From assembly GCA_044432645.1 (NCBI GenBank), contig JAWXUM010000027.1, forward strand, positions 1 through 37,697: 37,697 nucleotides of DNA, written 5' to 3'. The stretch's first letter is position 1, and every line of letters starts with the position of its first letter. Source of the stretch: SIG603 sp044432645. GTDB taxonomy: Bacteria > Bacillota > Clostridia > Oscillospirales > Acutalibacteraceae. Made by a program: the position numbers and the translations under genes. Below are positions 30,776 to 37,697 of this stretch, piece by piece. The notes beneath the pieces are model-generated. The model ran no database searches, had not been told where the DNA came from, and saw only the letters and a program-made list of their open reading frames with translations.

Positions 30776-32050
30776 TTATTTTAAAATTTCTTCAATAGCA
30801 GCTAATTTTGTGCATATACAAAATAATTCCATAGCTGTTTCAAGCTCGTGAATTGGTGGGAAAGACGGTGCTACTCTAATATTACAATCTTTAGGGTCAT
30901 TTCCATAAGGATAAGTCGCTCCAGCATCAGTTAATATAACGCCTGCTTTTTTGCAAAGGTCAACAACTTTTTTAGCACAACCATCCATAACATCAACATT
31001 TACAAAATATCCACCATTTGGCATGTTCCATGTACAAATGCCTAATTTACCCAAATTTTTCTCTAGAATTTCGCAAACTTTTTCAAACTTAGGTTGTAAA
31101 ATTTCTCTATGTTTAAGCATAAGCTCTTCTACACCTTTTTCGTCTTTCAAATATACAACATGTGCTAATTGATTTAATTTGTCAGGACCAATTGTTTGTG
31201 TGTTAAAATGGAATTGTAAATCTTTAATTGAGTTAGGGCTTGCTGCAACAGCTGCAACACCAGCGCCTGGGAAACATATTTTAGAAGAAGAAGCAAAAAT
31301 CATAACTATATCTTCGTTGCCGTTTTTAACAGCTTCGCCGTATAAATCTAAAAGTTCTTCTTTAGTGTCAGTTAAATGATGAACACAGTAAGCATTATCC
31401 CACATAATTTTGAAATCTTTTGCAGCTGGTTTTAAACTTGCAAAACGTTTAACAACTTCATCTGAATAAGTAAAACCTGATGGATTAGAGTATTTTGGCA
31501 CACACCAAATACCTTTAATGCTATCATCGTTTTTAACAAGCTCTTCTACCATGTCCATGTCTGGTCCGTCTTCGTTCATAGGTATATTAATCATTTCCAT
31601 GCCGTAATATTCAGTTATCCCAAAATGTCTATCATAACCAGGTACTGGGCATAAAAATTTAATTTTGTCTAGTTTACACCAAGGGGTACAACCTAAAAAT
31701 CCGTGAGAAAATCCTCTAGAAATCACTTCAAACATTATTTGAAGGCTAGAGTTATTACCTAAAACTATTTGAGAAGCTGGTACATCTATCATAGATGAAA
31801 AAATCTCTCTCATCTCTAAAAGGCCATTCCACAAACCGTAGTTTCTATAATCTTCTCCGTTAGCATCTTTAAAGTCAGTAACATCGTCAAGCGCTTTTAA
31901 AATGTCCATAGACAGGTCAAGTTGCTCTGTGCATGGTTTACCCCTTGCCATATTTAACTTTAAATTTTGGTCAACATAAGCCTTGTACTTAGCTTGGCTT
32001 TCTTCATATATATTTTTCAAATCCATTGTATTCATACTAGCAAAATTCAT
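30776..32050 (-). CDS. PLP-dependent aminotransferase, AspB/MocR-like (aspartate aminotransferase type)
   Basis: A 424-residue fold-type I aminotransferase of the less common AspB family that begins with an extra helical part and NMARGKPCTEQLDLS. The cofactor lysine is in SSSKICFPGAG, and the substrate-binding segments are PKYSNPSGFTYS and WDNAYCVHH. A C-terminal RVAPSFPP holds the arginine for the substrate carboxylate. It probably moves amino groups between aspartate or related acids and 2-oxoglutarate. The start at MNFASM is supported by AGGAG. It has its own promoter upstream, and the asnS terminator separates the two genes. Confidence 0.9.
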   Translation of the reverse strand: MNFASMNTMDLKNIYEESQAKYKAYVDQNLKLNMARGKPCTEQLDLSMDILKALDDVTDFKDANGEDYRNYGLWNGLLEMREIFSSMIDVPASQIVLGNNSSLQIMFEVISRGFSHGFLGCTPWCKLDKIKFLCPVPGYDRHFGITEYYGMEMINIPMNEDGPDMDMVEELVKNDDSIKGIWCVPKYSNPSGFTYSDEVVKRFASLKPAAKDFKIMWDNAYCVHHLTDTKEELLDLYGEAVKNGNEDIVMIFASSSKICFPGAGVAAVAASPNSIKDLQFHFNTQTIGPDKLNQLAHVVYLKDEKGVEELMLKHREILQPKFEKVCEILEKNLGKLGICTWNMPNGGYFVNVDVMDGCAKKVVDLCKKAGVILTDAGATYPYGNDPKDCNIRVAPSFPPIHELETAMELFCICTKLAAIEEILK

Positions 32051-32116
32051 TTCTTTTTTCTCCTTAATTGAATGCTTGTCGTTTTTTAAATTCAAATAAA
32101 AGCTTATTGCTATAAT

Positions 32117-32145
32117 ATTTTAATATATTTATGCCGAAAATGCAA
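32117..32145 (-). promoter_or_regulatory. promoter of the aspB-like gene
   Basis: On the minus strand TTGCAT, a 17-bp spacer and TAAAAT precede the start by about 67 bases. No hairpin leader is seen. Confidence 0.6.
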
Positions 32146-32230
32146 GAGTAAAATTAAAATCTTGCAAAATTTAGCATATCATACATTGATTATATTCAAT
32201 TCATGAAAAATTTATACATTATGATATATA

Positions 32231-32275
32231 AAAAGGCTCATTTATTATAATTAAATTACAATAAATGAGCTTTTA
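32231..32275 (-). terminator. terminator of asnS
   Basis: A perfect stem, GCTCATTTATT with AATAAATGAGC, is followed on the minus strand by CTTTTTATAT. Confidence 0.85.
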
Positions 32276-32284
32276 TAAATTATA

Positions 32285-33679
32285 CTAAAATTCTGCAGTG
32301 CCTGTTGTTCTTGGGAATGGTAGAACATCTCTAATATTTGATATACCTGTTAGGTACATAACAAGCCTTTCAAAGCCTAAGCCGAAACCTGCGTGTTTGT
32401 TACCACCGTATTTTCTAAGGTCTAAATACCACCAGTAATCCTCTGCTGTTAGCCCCATTTCTTCTATACGAGAAACCAACAACTCAAATCGCTCTTCACG
32501 CTGACTACCACCAACAATCTCACCTATACCAGCCACTAACAAGTCAACAGCTGCAACGGTTTCATTGTCGTCATTCATTCTCATGTAGAAAGCTTTAATT
32601 TCTTTTGGATAATTAGTTACAAATACAGGTTTTTTGAAATGTTTTTCAGTTAAATATTTCTCATGTTCTGTTTGTAAATCTGCTCCCCATGAAACTTTAT
32701 ACTCGAATTTATCATTATTTTTCTCTAAAATTTTAACAGCTTCGGTATAAGTTACCTTAGCAAATTCAGAACTTGCAACGTGAGTTAGTCTTTCTTTTAA
32801 TCCTTTATCAACAAACTGATTACAGAAGTCAATATCTTGTGGGCAATTTTCAAGCACATATCTAATAACATATTTAATCATTGCTTCAATTAAATCCATG
32901 TCGTCTGCCAAATCAGCAAATGCTATTTCAGGCTCTATCATCCAAAATTCTGCTGCATGACGTTGTGTATAAGAATTTTCAGCTCTAAAAGTAGGGCCGA
33001 ATGTGTAAGTTTTACCGAAAGCCATAGCCATACACTCAGCTTCTAATTGACCTGACACTGTAAGTGAAGTAGGTTTTTGGAAGAAATCCTCTTTATAGTC
33101 AATTTCACCTTTGTCGTTTTTTGGCAAATTGTTCATGTCAAGAGTTGTTACTTTGAACATTTCCCCTGCGCCCTCACAATCACTACCAGTAATAATAGGA
33201 GTATGTGAATAAACAAAACCGTTTTCATTGAAAAATTTGTGTATTGCGTATGATGCAGTTGAGCGAACTCTAAAAGCTGCACTAAAAAGATTAGTTCTTG
33301 GTCTTAAATGAGCAATAGTTCTTAAATACTCAACAGAGTGACGTTTCTTTTGAAGTGGATATTCCGGTGTAGATGTACCTTCTACCACAATTTTAGTAGC
33401 ATGAATTTCGAAAGGTTGTTTTGCATGTGGAGTAACCAAAAAGTCGCCCGTAACAGCCAATGCGCAGCCACCGTTTTGTGAAGCTATTTCAGTGAAATTT
33501 TCAATTTTATCTGCTTCAAACACAACTTGAACACCTTTAAAACTACTACCGTCGTTAAGGTCTATAAATCCTAGTGTTTTGGAATCTCTGATACTTCTCG
33601 CCCAACCACATACAGTTATATTTTGGTCGGCATATTTCTCAGCATTTTGGTATAAACATCTTATTTCTACTCTATTCAT
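32285..33679 (-). CDS. asnS: asparagine--tRNA ligase
   Basis: A 464-residue class IIb aminoacyl-tRNA synthetase, normal length for AsnS. The N-terminal OB-fold reads the anticodon (NITVCGWARSIRDSKTLGFIDLNDGS). Class II motif 2 is FGPTFRAENS and motif 3 is GFGLGFERLVMYLTG. The alternative AspS is longer and lacks this pattern, so AsnS is clear. It charges tRNA-Asn with asparagine. A CGGAG site precedes the ATG. The 78-base gap upstream contains an imperfect hairpin at the end of the ABC exporter operon and no T-box leader. Confidence 0.96.
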   Translation of the reverse strand: MNRVEIRCLYQNAEKYADQNITVCGWARSIRDSKTLGFIDLNDGSSFKGVQVVFEADKIENFTEIASQNGGCALAVTGDFLVTPHAKQPFEIHATKIVVEGTSTPEYPLQKKRHSVEYLRTIAHLRPRTNLFSAAFRVRSTASYAIHKFFNENGFVYSHTPIITGSDCEGAGEMFKVTTLDMNNLPKNDKGEIDYKEDFFQKPTSLTVSGQLEAECMAMAFGKTYTFGPTFRAENSYTQRHAAEFWMIEPEIAFADLADDMDLIEAMIKYVIRYVLENCPQDIDFCNQFVDKGLKERLTHVASSEFAKVTYTEAVKILEKNNDKFEYKVSWGADLQTEHEKYLTEKHFKKPVFVTNYPKEIKAFYMRMNDDNETVAAVDLLVAGIGEIVGGSQREERFELLVSRIEEMGLTAEDYWWYLDLRKYGGNKHAGFGLGFERLVMYLTGISNIRDVLPFPRTTGTAEF

Positions 33680-33708
33680 ATTATTCTCCGTTCTAAATAG
33701 AAAATTAC

Positions 33709-33747
33709 CTACTTATAATACTACAAAATTGCAAATATTACAAGTAG
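33709..33747 (-). terminator. probable terminator of the ABC exporter operon
   Basis: An imperfect 12-bp stem, CTACTTGTAATA with TATTATAAGTAG (one mismatch), is followed on the minus strand by GTAATTTTCTATTT. The U-tract is weak, so some readthrough into asnS is likely. Confidence 0.5.
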
Positions 33748-33757
33748 GTAATGCACA

Positions 33758-35536
33758 TTAACTGTTTTGATTTCTAAATTGTGACATATACAGATCGTAA
33801 TATGCACCTTTTTTAGCAATTAACTCGTCATGAGAACCAGCCTCAACGATATTTCCTTTATCTATATACATAATTGTTGTACAGTTTTTAATTGTAGAAA
33901 GTCTGTGTGCTATGATAAATGAAGTTCTACCTTTTAGAAGTAGGTCTATGCCCTCTTGAACTAGTTTTTCAGTTGAAGTGTCAATACTTGAAGTAGCCTC
34001 ATCAAGAACTAAAATTTTAGGGTCAGCTAACAATGTTCTAGCAAAAGCTATTAGTTGTTTTTGACCTTGTGATAAGCCACCACCACGTTCGTTAACAACA
34101 GTTTTGTATTTATTTGGCATTTTGCTTATAAATTCATCTACCCTTAAAAGTTTAGCAGCTCTTATAACTTCTTCTTCAGTAGCGTCTAGTTTGCCGTATT
34201 TAATATTTTCTTCGATAGTACCAGAAAAAATAAAGCTGTCTTGTAGCATAATACCCATTTGACTTCTCAAAGAGTGAAGTGTAACGTCCATTACATCGCT
34301 ACCGTCTATCATAACTTTGCCTTGTTCAATATTGTAGAACCTTGAAATCAGGTTAACTATAGTTGTTTTACCAGCACCTGTAGGACCAACAATAGCTATG
34401 CTATCACCAACGTTTGCTTTGAAAGAAACTCCGTCAAGAATTGTTTGACCAGGCTCATAACCAAAACTTACATTATCAAATACAACTTCACCTTTAATAG
34501 GTGGTAAAACTTTTGCGTTTTCTTTATCTTCAATTACTGGGTCTTCGTTCATTGTTTCAAAAATTCTTTCCAAATAAGCAATAGCGTTAATGAAGTTGTT
34601 ATAAATATTTGCAAGGTTTATAATAGGTTGCCAAAACTTGCTTGCATATGTACCCATAGCTAAAATAACACCAAAAGCTACCATTGGGTTCATATAATAA
34701 ACACCAACAACATAAACCAAAGCAAAAACAATTTGTGATACATTTTCAGTGGTATACCAAACCGTGTTAGAAATATACACTGCGCCCATCCAAGCTTTTT
34801 TTCTTTCAACACAAAGTTCATCCATAATTTTTTCATTTTCTTCTTGACGGTCAAAAGCTTGTGAAACTCTTGCACCTTCAATTGACTCTTGTGTGAAAGC
34901 GTTTACATTAGAGTTTTTATTAGAAACTTGTTGCCAAGCTTTTCTTTGACGTTTTTTTATAGCGAAAATAAAAATAACAACTACAGGCAGTCCTGCTACA
35001 ATAACTGTTGCAAGTGGAGGACTTATCAAGTACATATAAATTATAATAAAAACAAGATTGATAATTTCAATAATAACATTTAGTATACCGTTAGATAAAA
35101 CATCGGAAACTGAGTTTACATAATGAACAACTCTAACCAAAATTTTACCATGAGGTCGATTATCGTAATATGCAAACGGTAATTTTTGCAAATGGTCAAA
35201 TAAATCTTTTCTAATATCATGTACTATGCTTTGTCCAACTTTAGCGACAATTACTGTTCTAATTGCATTAAAGCTTATATTAACAACAATAGTAAGTATA
35301 AGTAGTAAACCTAATTTTATAAGTAGGTCGCTGTTTTTATCAGGGATAGCAACATCTGTTGCTTGTTGAATAATAATGGGGCCTGTTAATCCGACAATAC
35401 TAGCTATAGCACTTAAAGTCAAAGCTGTAATCATTTTACCTTTGTTTCGTCCTATATACACAAAACAACGCTTAAGATTTTCCAGATTAAAAGGGGTTTC
35501 TAGGTCTTCGTCAACGTTAAATTTATTTCTAGCCAT
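33758..35536 (-). CDS. ABC exporter half-transporter, catalytic NBD
   Basis: A 592-residue type I (type IV fold) exporter subunit: six membrane helices (about residues 35-310) then the ATPase. Walker A is GPTGAGKTT, the signature is LSQGQKQL (a variant of LSGGQ), Walker B is ILVLDEATSS with the catalytic Glu intact, and the switch is AHRLST. It overlaps the next gene upstream by 8 bases and pairs with it as a heterodimer. Such pairs (BmrCD, LmrCD, TM287/288) pump out drugs or lipids. The substrate cannot be told. The start is an ATG with GGGGTGA upstream. Confidence 0.93.
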   Translation of the reverse strand: MARNKFNVDEDLETPFNLENLKRCFVYIGRNKGKMITALTLSAIASIVGLTGPIIIQQATDVAIPDKNSDLLIKLGLLLILTIVVNISFNAIRTVIVAKVGQSIVHDIRKDLFDHLQKLPFAYYDNRPHGKILVRVVHYVNSVSDVLSNGILNVIIEIINLVFIIIYMYLISPPLATVIVAGLPVVVIFIFAIKKRQRKAWQQVSNKNSNVNAFTQESIEGARVSQAFDRQEENEKIMDELCVERKKAWMGAVYISNTVWYTTENVSQIVFALVYVVGVYYMNPMVAFGVILAMGTYASKFWQPIINLANIYNNFINAIAYLERIFETMNEDPVIEDKENAKVLPPIKGEVVFDNVSFGYEPGQTILDGVSFKANVGDSIAIVGPTGAGKTTIVNLISRFYNIEQGKVMIDGSDVMDVTLHSLRSQMGIMLQDSFIFSGTIEENIKYGKLDATEEEVIRAAKLLRVDEFISKMPNKYKTVVNERGGGLSQGQKQLIAFARTLLADPKILVLDEATSSIDTSTEKLVQEGIDLLLKGRTSFIIAHRLSTIKNCTTIMYIDKGNIVEAGSHDELIAKKGAYYDLYMSQFRNQNS

Positions 35537-37274
35537 TAGTTGTCACCCCTTCTTCTATATTATTTTGTAACGCCCAAATTTTATGGTAGAAACCACCATT
35601 TTTAATTAGGTCTTCATGTTTACCGTGTTCTACAATTTCACCATCATCAAGTACAATGATTTGGTCAGCTTCTTGAACAGAAGAAACACGTTGAGCAATT
35701 ATAAATTTAGTGCATTGGAAATCCAAATTATTAAGCTGTTTTTGGATATACTGTTCTGTTTCCATGTCAACAGCCGAAGTGGTATCGTCTAAAATTAGAA
35801 TACTTGGTTTCATAGCAAGCGCACGAGCAAGCGAAATTCTTTGCTTTTGACCACCAGAAAGTCCAACACCTCTTTCGCCAATTATGGTTTCGTACCCTTC
35901 GCTCATTTTACCGATAAATTTATCTGCATCAGCATATTTAGCAAATTTGACAGCTTCTTCATGGCTCATATTTGGCACACCATAAGAGATATTTCCGTCA
36001 ACATCATCAGAGAACAAGAAAACATCTTGCATAGCAATACCCATACTGCCCCTTAAATAAGACAAAGTATATTGATTAATATTTTTACCGTCTAGTGTAA
36101 TTTCTCCACTGTTTGGCTCGTACATTCTCATAAGCAAATTAACAAGGCTTGTTTTACCAGAACCAGTACTACCCATAATTCCTACAGTTTCGCCTGGTTT
36201 AACATGCAAATTAACATTTTTAATGATAGGTTTATTGTTGATATTAAAATCTACATTCTCAAACTTAACTTCGCCTTTTGCTCTTTGACTCGGAGTTATA
36301 GCATCTTTTCTGTCAACAATTGTAGGCTCTGCATAGAAAATTTCAATAATCATATTAGCAGAAGCAAAAAATCTTTGAGTATCGTTGATAATCATACCTA
36401 AAGTTTTAAGTGGGTTTGCAAGTGCCCATGTTAATGATGTAAAAGCTAACATTTCACCAGCTGTTAACTTTCCATTTATCATTAAAAGTCCACCAACCAT
36501 AATAACAACAACAGTTAAAGCTTGTGACAATAAATCGATAAATGGTTGAAATTTTACACCTATGTACGCTGTTTTTAGATTGTATTTTCTATATTCTTCG
36601 TTCTTTTCTTCGAATTTTTCTTTTTCATATTCTTCGTTAGCAAAAGCTTTTACAACACGATTACCCTCGATATTTTCTTGTGCAACTGTGTTAAGCTCTG
36701 ATAACTTCATTCTAAGCCTCATATACATAGGTTTAATGATTTTTGAGAATAAGAAAGTTATGATAAAAATTGCAGGTGTAATAGCGAAAAGACATAGTGT
36801 AAGTTTAACATTGACTGTAAAGAAAAATGTAATTGTTACTGTGAAAAGAACAACTGCATCAACAATTGCTAAAAATAACCATGCTGTAGCATGCCTTATT
36901 AAGTCAAGGTCGTTTGTCATTCTTGTCATCAAGTCGCCTGTTCTAATTTTACCGAAAAATCTGTAGTCTTCATGTTCGATAACGTGAAACATTCTTTTTC
37001 TTAAATTATCAATAGTTTCTTGGCTATTTTTTTCGATACAAACAATCATTATATACCTAAGAGTTGTTCTTATAAGCACAACAGATACCATTGTTATAAG
37101 TATAGGTATTAATAAAGTTGGGTCTTGAGGAGTAATAACATCGTCTATTAACTTTCGCGATAAAATAGGATTAATTACTTGCATTGACGAAGTAACTGTA
37201 GCAATAATTAAACCAATTACTAAAAGATGCCGTTTTTTACCCATATACTTCCATAACCATTTTAACTGGAACAT
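35529..37274 (-). CDS. ABC exporter half-transporter, degenerate NBD
   Basis: A 581-residue partner of the downstream exporter gene: six membrane helices (about 15-300) and an ATPase with Walker A GSTGSGKTS and a full LSGGQKQR signature. Walker B is ILILDDTTSAVD (Asp in place of the catalytic Glu), and AQRVSS has Gln in place of the switch His. These two changes make its ATP site degenerate, as in known heterodimeric exporters. It is the first gene of the operon, and its leader has a promoter with a palindrome over the -10. AGGAGG precedes the start. Confidence 0.93.
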   Translation of the reverse strand: MFQLKWLWKYMGKKRHLLVIGLIIATVTSSMQVINPILSRKLIDDVITPQDPTLLIPILITMVSVVLIRTTLRYIMIVCIEKNSQETIDNLRKRMFHVIEHEDYRFFGKIRTGDLMTRMTNDLDLIRHATAWLFLAIVDAVVLFTVTITFFFTVNVKLTLCLFAITPAIFIITFLFSKIIKPMYMRLRMKLSELNTVAQENIEGNRVVKAFANEEYEKEKFEEKNEEYRKYNLKTAYIGVKFQPFIDLLSQALTVVVIMVGGLLMINGKLTAGEMLAFTSLTWALANPLKTLGMIINDTQRFFASANMIIEIFYAEPTIVDRKDAITPSQRAKGEVKFENVDFNINNKPIIKNVNLHVKPGETVGIMGSTGSGKTSLVNLLMRMYEPNSGEITLDGKNINQYTLSYLRGSMGIAMQDVFLFSDDVDGNISYGVPNMSHEEAVKFAKYADADKFIGKMSEGYETIIGERGVGLSGGQKQRISLARALAMKPSILILDDTTSAVDMETEQYIQKQLNNLDFQCTKFIIAQRVSSVQEADQIIVLDDGEIVEHGKHEDLIKNGGFYHKIWALQNNIEEGVTTNG

Positions 37275-37355
37275 AAAATCCTCCTTTTAAATTTTACTTT
37301 TTTAATGAAAATCCTCTATCAAACTCAACAAATTAAAATGATAAAGTGTTAAATT

Positions 37356-37379
37356 TGTATAATCTCATCAAATTATACA
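37356..37379. promoter_or_regulatory. operator over the ABC exporter promoter
   Basis: TGTATAAT-N8-ATTATACA, a perfect 8-bp inverted repeat, covers the -10 and start of the exporter promoter. Repressors of the MarR or TetR type often bind sites like this in front of drug exporters. No regulator is encoded nearby. Confidence 0.6.
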
Positions 37380-37399
37380 TCAAAAATTAATAAAGTCAA
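37372..37399 (-). promoter_or_regulatory. promoter of the ABC exporter operon
   Basis: On the minus strand TTGACT, a 16-bp spacer and a perfect TATAAT, giving a leader of about 90 bases. Confidence 0.7.
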
Positions 37400-37458
37400 T
37401 GTATTTTGTTAAAAAAATATTAATAATTTTAATAAAAATTAAATATATGAATTAGGTA

Positions 37459-37487
37459 TTGACACTAAAAAGTCATGGTGATATAAT
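37459..37487 (+). promoter_or_regulatory. consensus promoter of tRNA-Leu
   Basis: TTGACA, exactly 17 bases and TATAAT, 11 bases before the mature tRNA end: a perfect strong promoter typical of stable RNA genes. Confidence 0.9.
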
Positions 37488-37498
37488 AATTTAACTAG

Positions 37499-37582
37499 GC
37501 ACGAGTGCTGGAATAGGCAGACAGGCACGCTTGAGGTGCGTGTGTCAATGACGTGTGGGTTCAAGTCCCATCTTGTGCACCA
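37499..37582 (+). tRNA. tRNA-Leu (anticodon GAG)
   Basis: The 84-base gene includes an encoded CCA. The acceptor stem is GCACGAG with CTTGTGC (one G-U). The anticodon stem CACGC/GCGTG encloses the loop TTGAGGT, so the anticodon is GAG and it reads CUC and CUU. A long variable arm (TGTCAATGAC region) marks it as a class II tRNA, as expected for leucine. The T loop is TTCAAGT within a GTGGG/CCCAT stem. It has its own consensus promoter and a terminator, so it is a single-gene unit. Confidence 0.95.
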
Positions 37583-37588
37583 TATACT

Positions 37589-37652
37589 GTAGTCAATAAA
37601 GATGTACCTGAGAAAAAACTCAGTGTTTACGCCCTTTATTGGCTACTTTTTC
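37589..37652 (+). terminator. terminator of tRNA-Leu
   Basis: A 13-bp stem, 37589-37601 (GTAGTCAATAAAG) with 37634-37646 (one G-U), encloses an inner CTGAG/CTCAG hairpin and is followed by TTTTTCT. The remaining bases to the window end contain no recognisable gene. Confidence 0.8.
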
Positions 37653-37697
37653 TATCTAAAAAAGTGTTTTTTGAGAGTGCATTTTGAGTGATGTACT

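Noticed and set aside
32051..32284. T-box leader near asnS
   Set aside because: This stretch is downstream of asnS and holds only its terminator and the aspB-type promoter. The gap upstream of asnS is 78 bases and also lacks a T-box.
1..37697. CRISPR arrays, insertion sequences, prophage or toxin-antitoxin modules
   Set aside because: No regularly spaced repeats, transposase or integrase motifs, or attachment duplications were seen. XRE-ImmA can resemble an element's control pair, but there are no element genes around it.

Overview
The window is 37.7 kb of AT-rich DNA from the chromosome of a low-GC, anaerobic Firmicute, most likely a gut-type member of the Clostridia. The signs are AAGGAGG ribosome binding sites, TTGACA-17-TATAAT promoters, a PyrK/PyrD class 1B dihydroorotate dehydrogenase, a long type-2 PyrF, a DegV protein, an oxygen-sensitive glycyl-radical-enzyme activase, and a ferredoxin-fused aldo/keto reductase. 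I see no phage, insertion sequence, transposase or CRISPR array.

Layout. (1) 0.15-8.3 kb, minus strand: a pyrimidine operon pyrC-pyrF-pyrK-pyrD that runs on into a histidine phosphatase, ruvX and a DegV gene, followed by a Gfo/Idh/MocA oxidoreductase and a metallophosphoesterase. Short GC-richer hairpin repeats (GTAGGG... family) lie between pyrC and pyrF and between pyrF and pyrK. (2) 8.4-10.7 kb, minus: glycosyltransferase 2, ECF sigma factor and a probable membrane anti-sigma protein in one tight operon with a strong terminator. (3) 10.7-13.3 kb: a Y-family DNA polymerase with a small partner gene, divergent from an XRE repressor and an ImmA/IrrE metallopeptidase. A perfect palindrome sits inside the consensus polymerase promoter, which points to a LexA-independent damage switch. 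(4) 13.4-21.1 kb: a cytosolic sulfatase, a ferredoxin-domain aldo/keto reductase, a structured RNA, a glycyl-radical activase without its enzyme, an AraC regulator with an MFS transporter, and a divergent URO-D/methyltransferase-family protein. (5) 21.2-24.2 kb: a BlaI/BlaR1-type sensor pair with its own operator, then a CpsB-type PHP phosphatase. (6) 24.2-30.7 kb: a HAD phosphatase behind a highly structured intergenic region, a GH2 glycosidase, a GH117-type anhydrogalactosidase candidate, and a second URO-D-family protein. (7) 30.8-37.6 kb: an AspB-like aminotransferase, asnS, a heterodimeric ABC exporter, and a stand-alone tRNA-Leu(GAG) gene.

How the genes work together. Regions 4 and 6 look like a set of single-gene or two-gene transcription units for breaking down sulfated, galactose-type glycans (sulfatase, GH2, GH117 candidate, MFS, AraC, HAD). 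They are interleaved with housekeeping genes rather than forming one locus. The pyr operon makes UMP from carbamoyl aspartate, but pyrB and pyrE are not in the window. The most interesting items are the XRE-ImmA/polymerase switch, the structured RNA ahead of the glycyl-radical activase (with a T-box-like core and a pseudoknot candidate), the GH117 candidate with exact catalytic spacing, and a nested inverted repeat with DnaA-box-like sites at 24.3-24.5 kb. All assignments come from reading motifs; no database search was possible.
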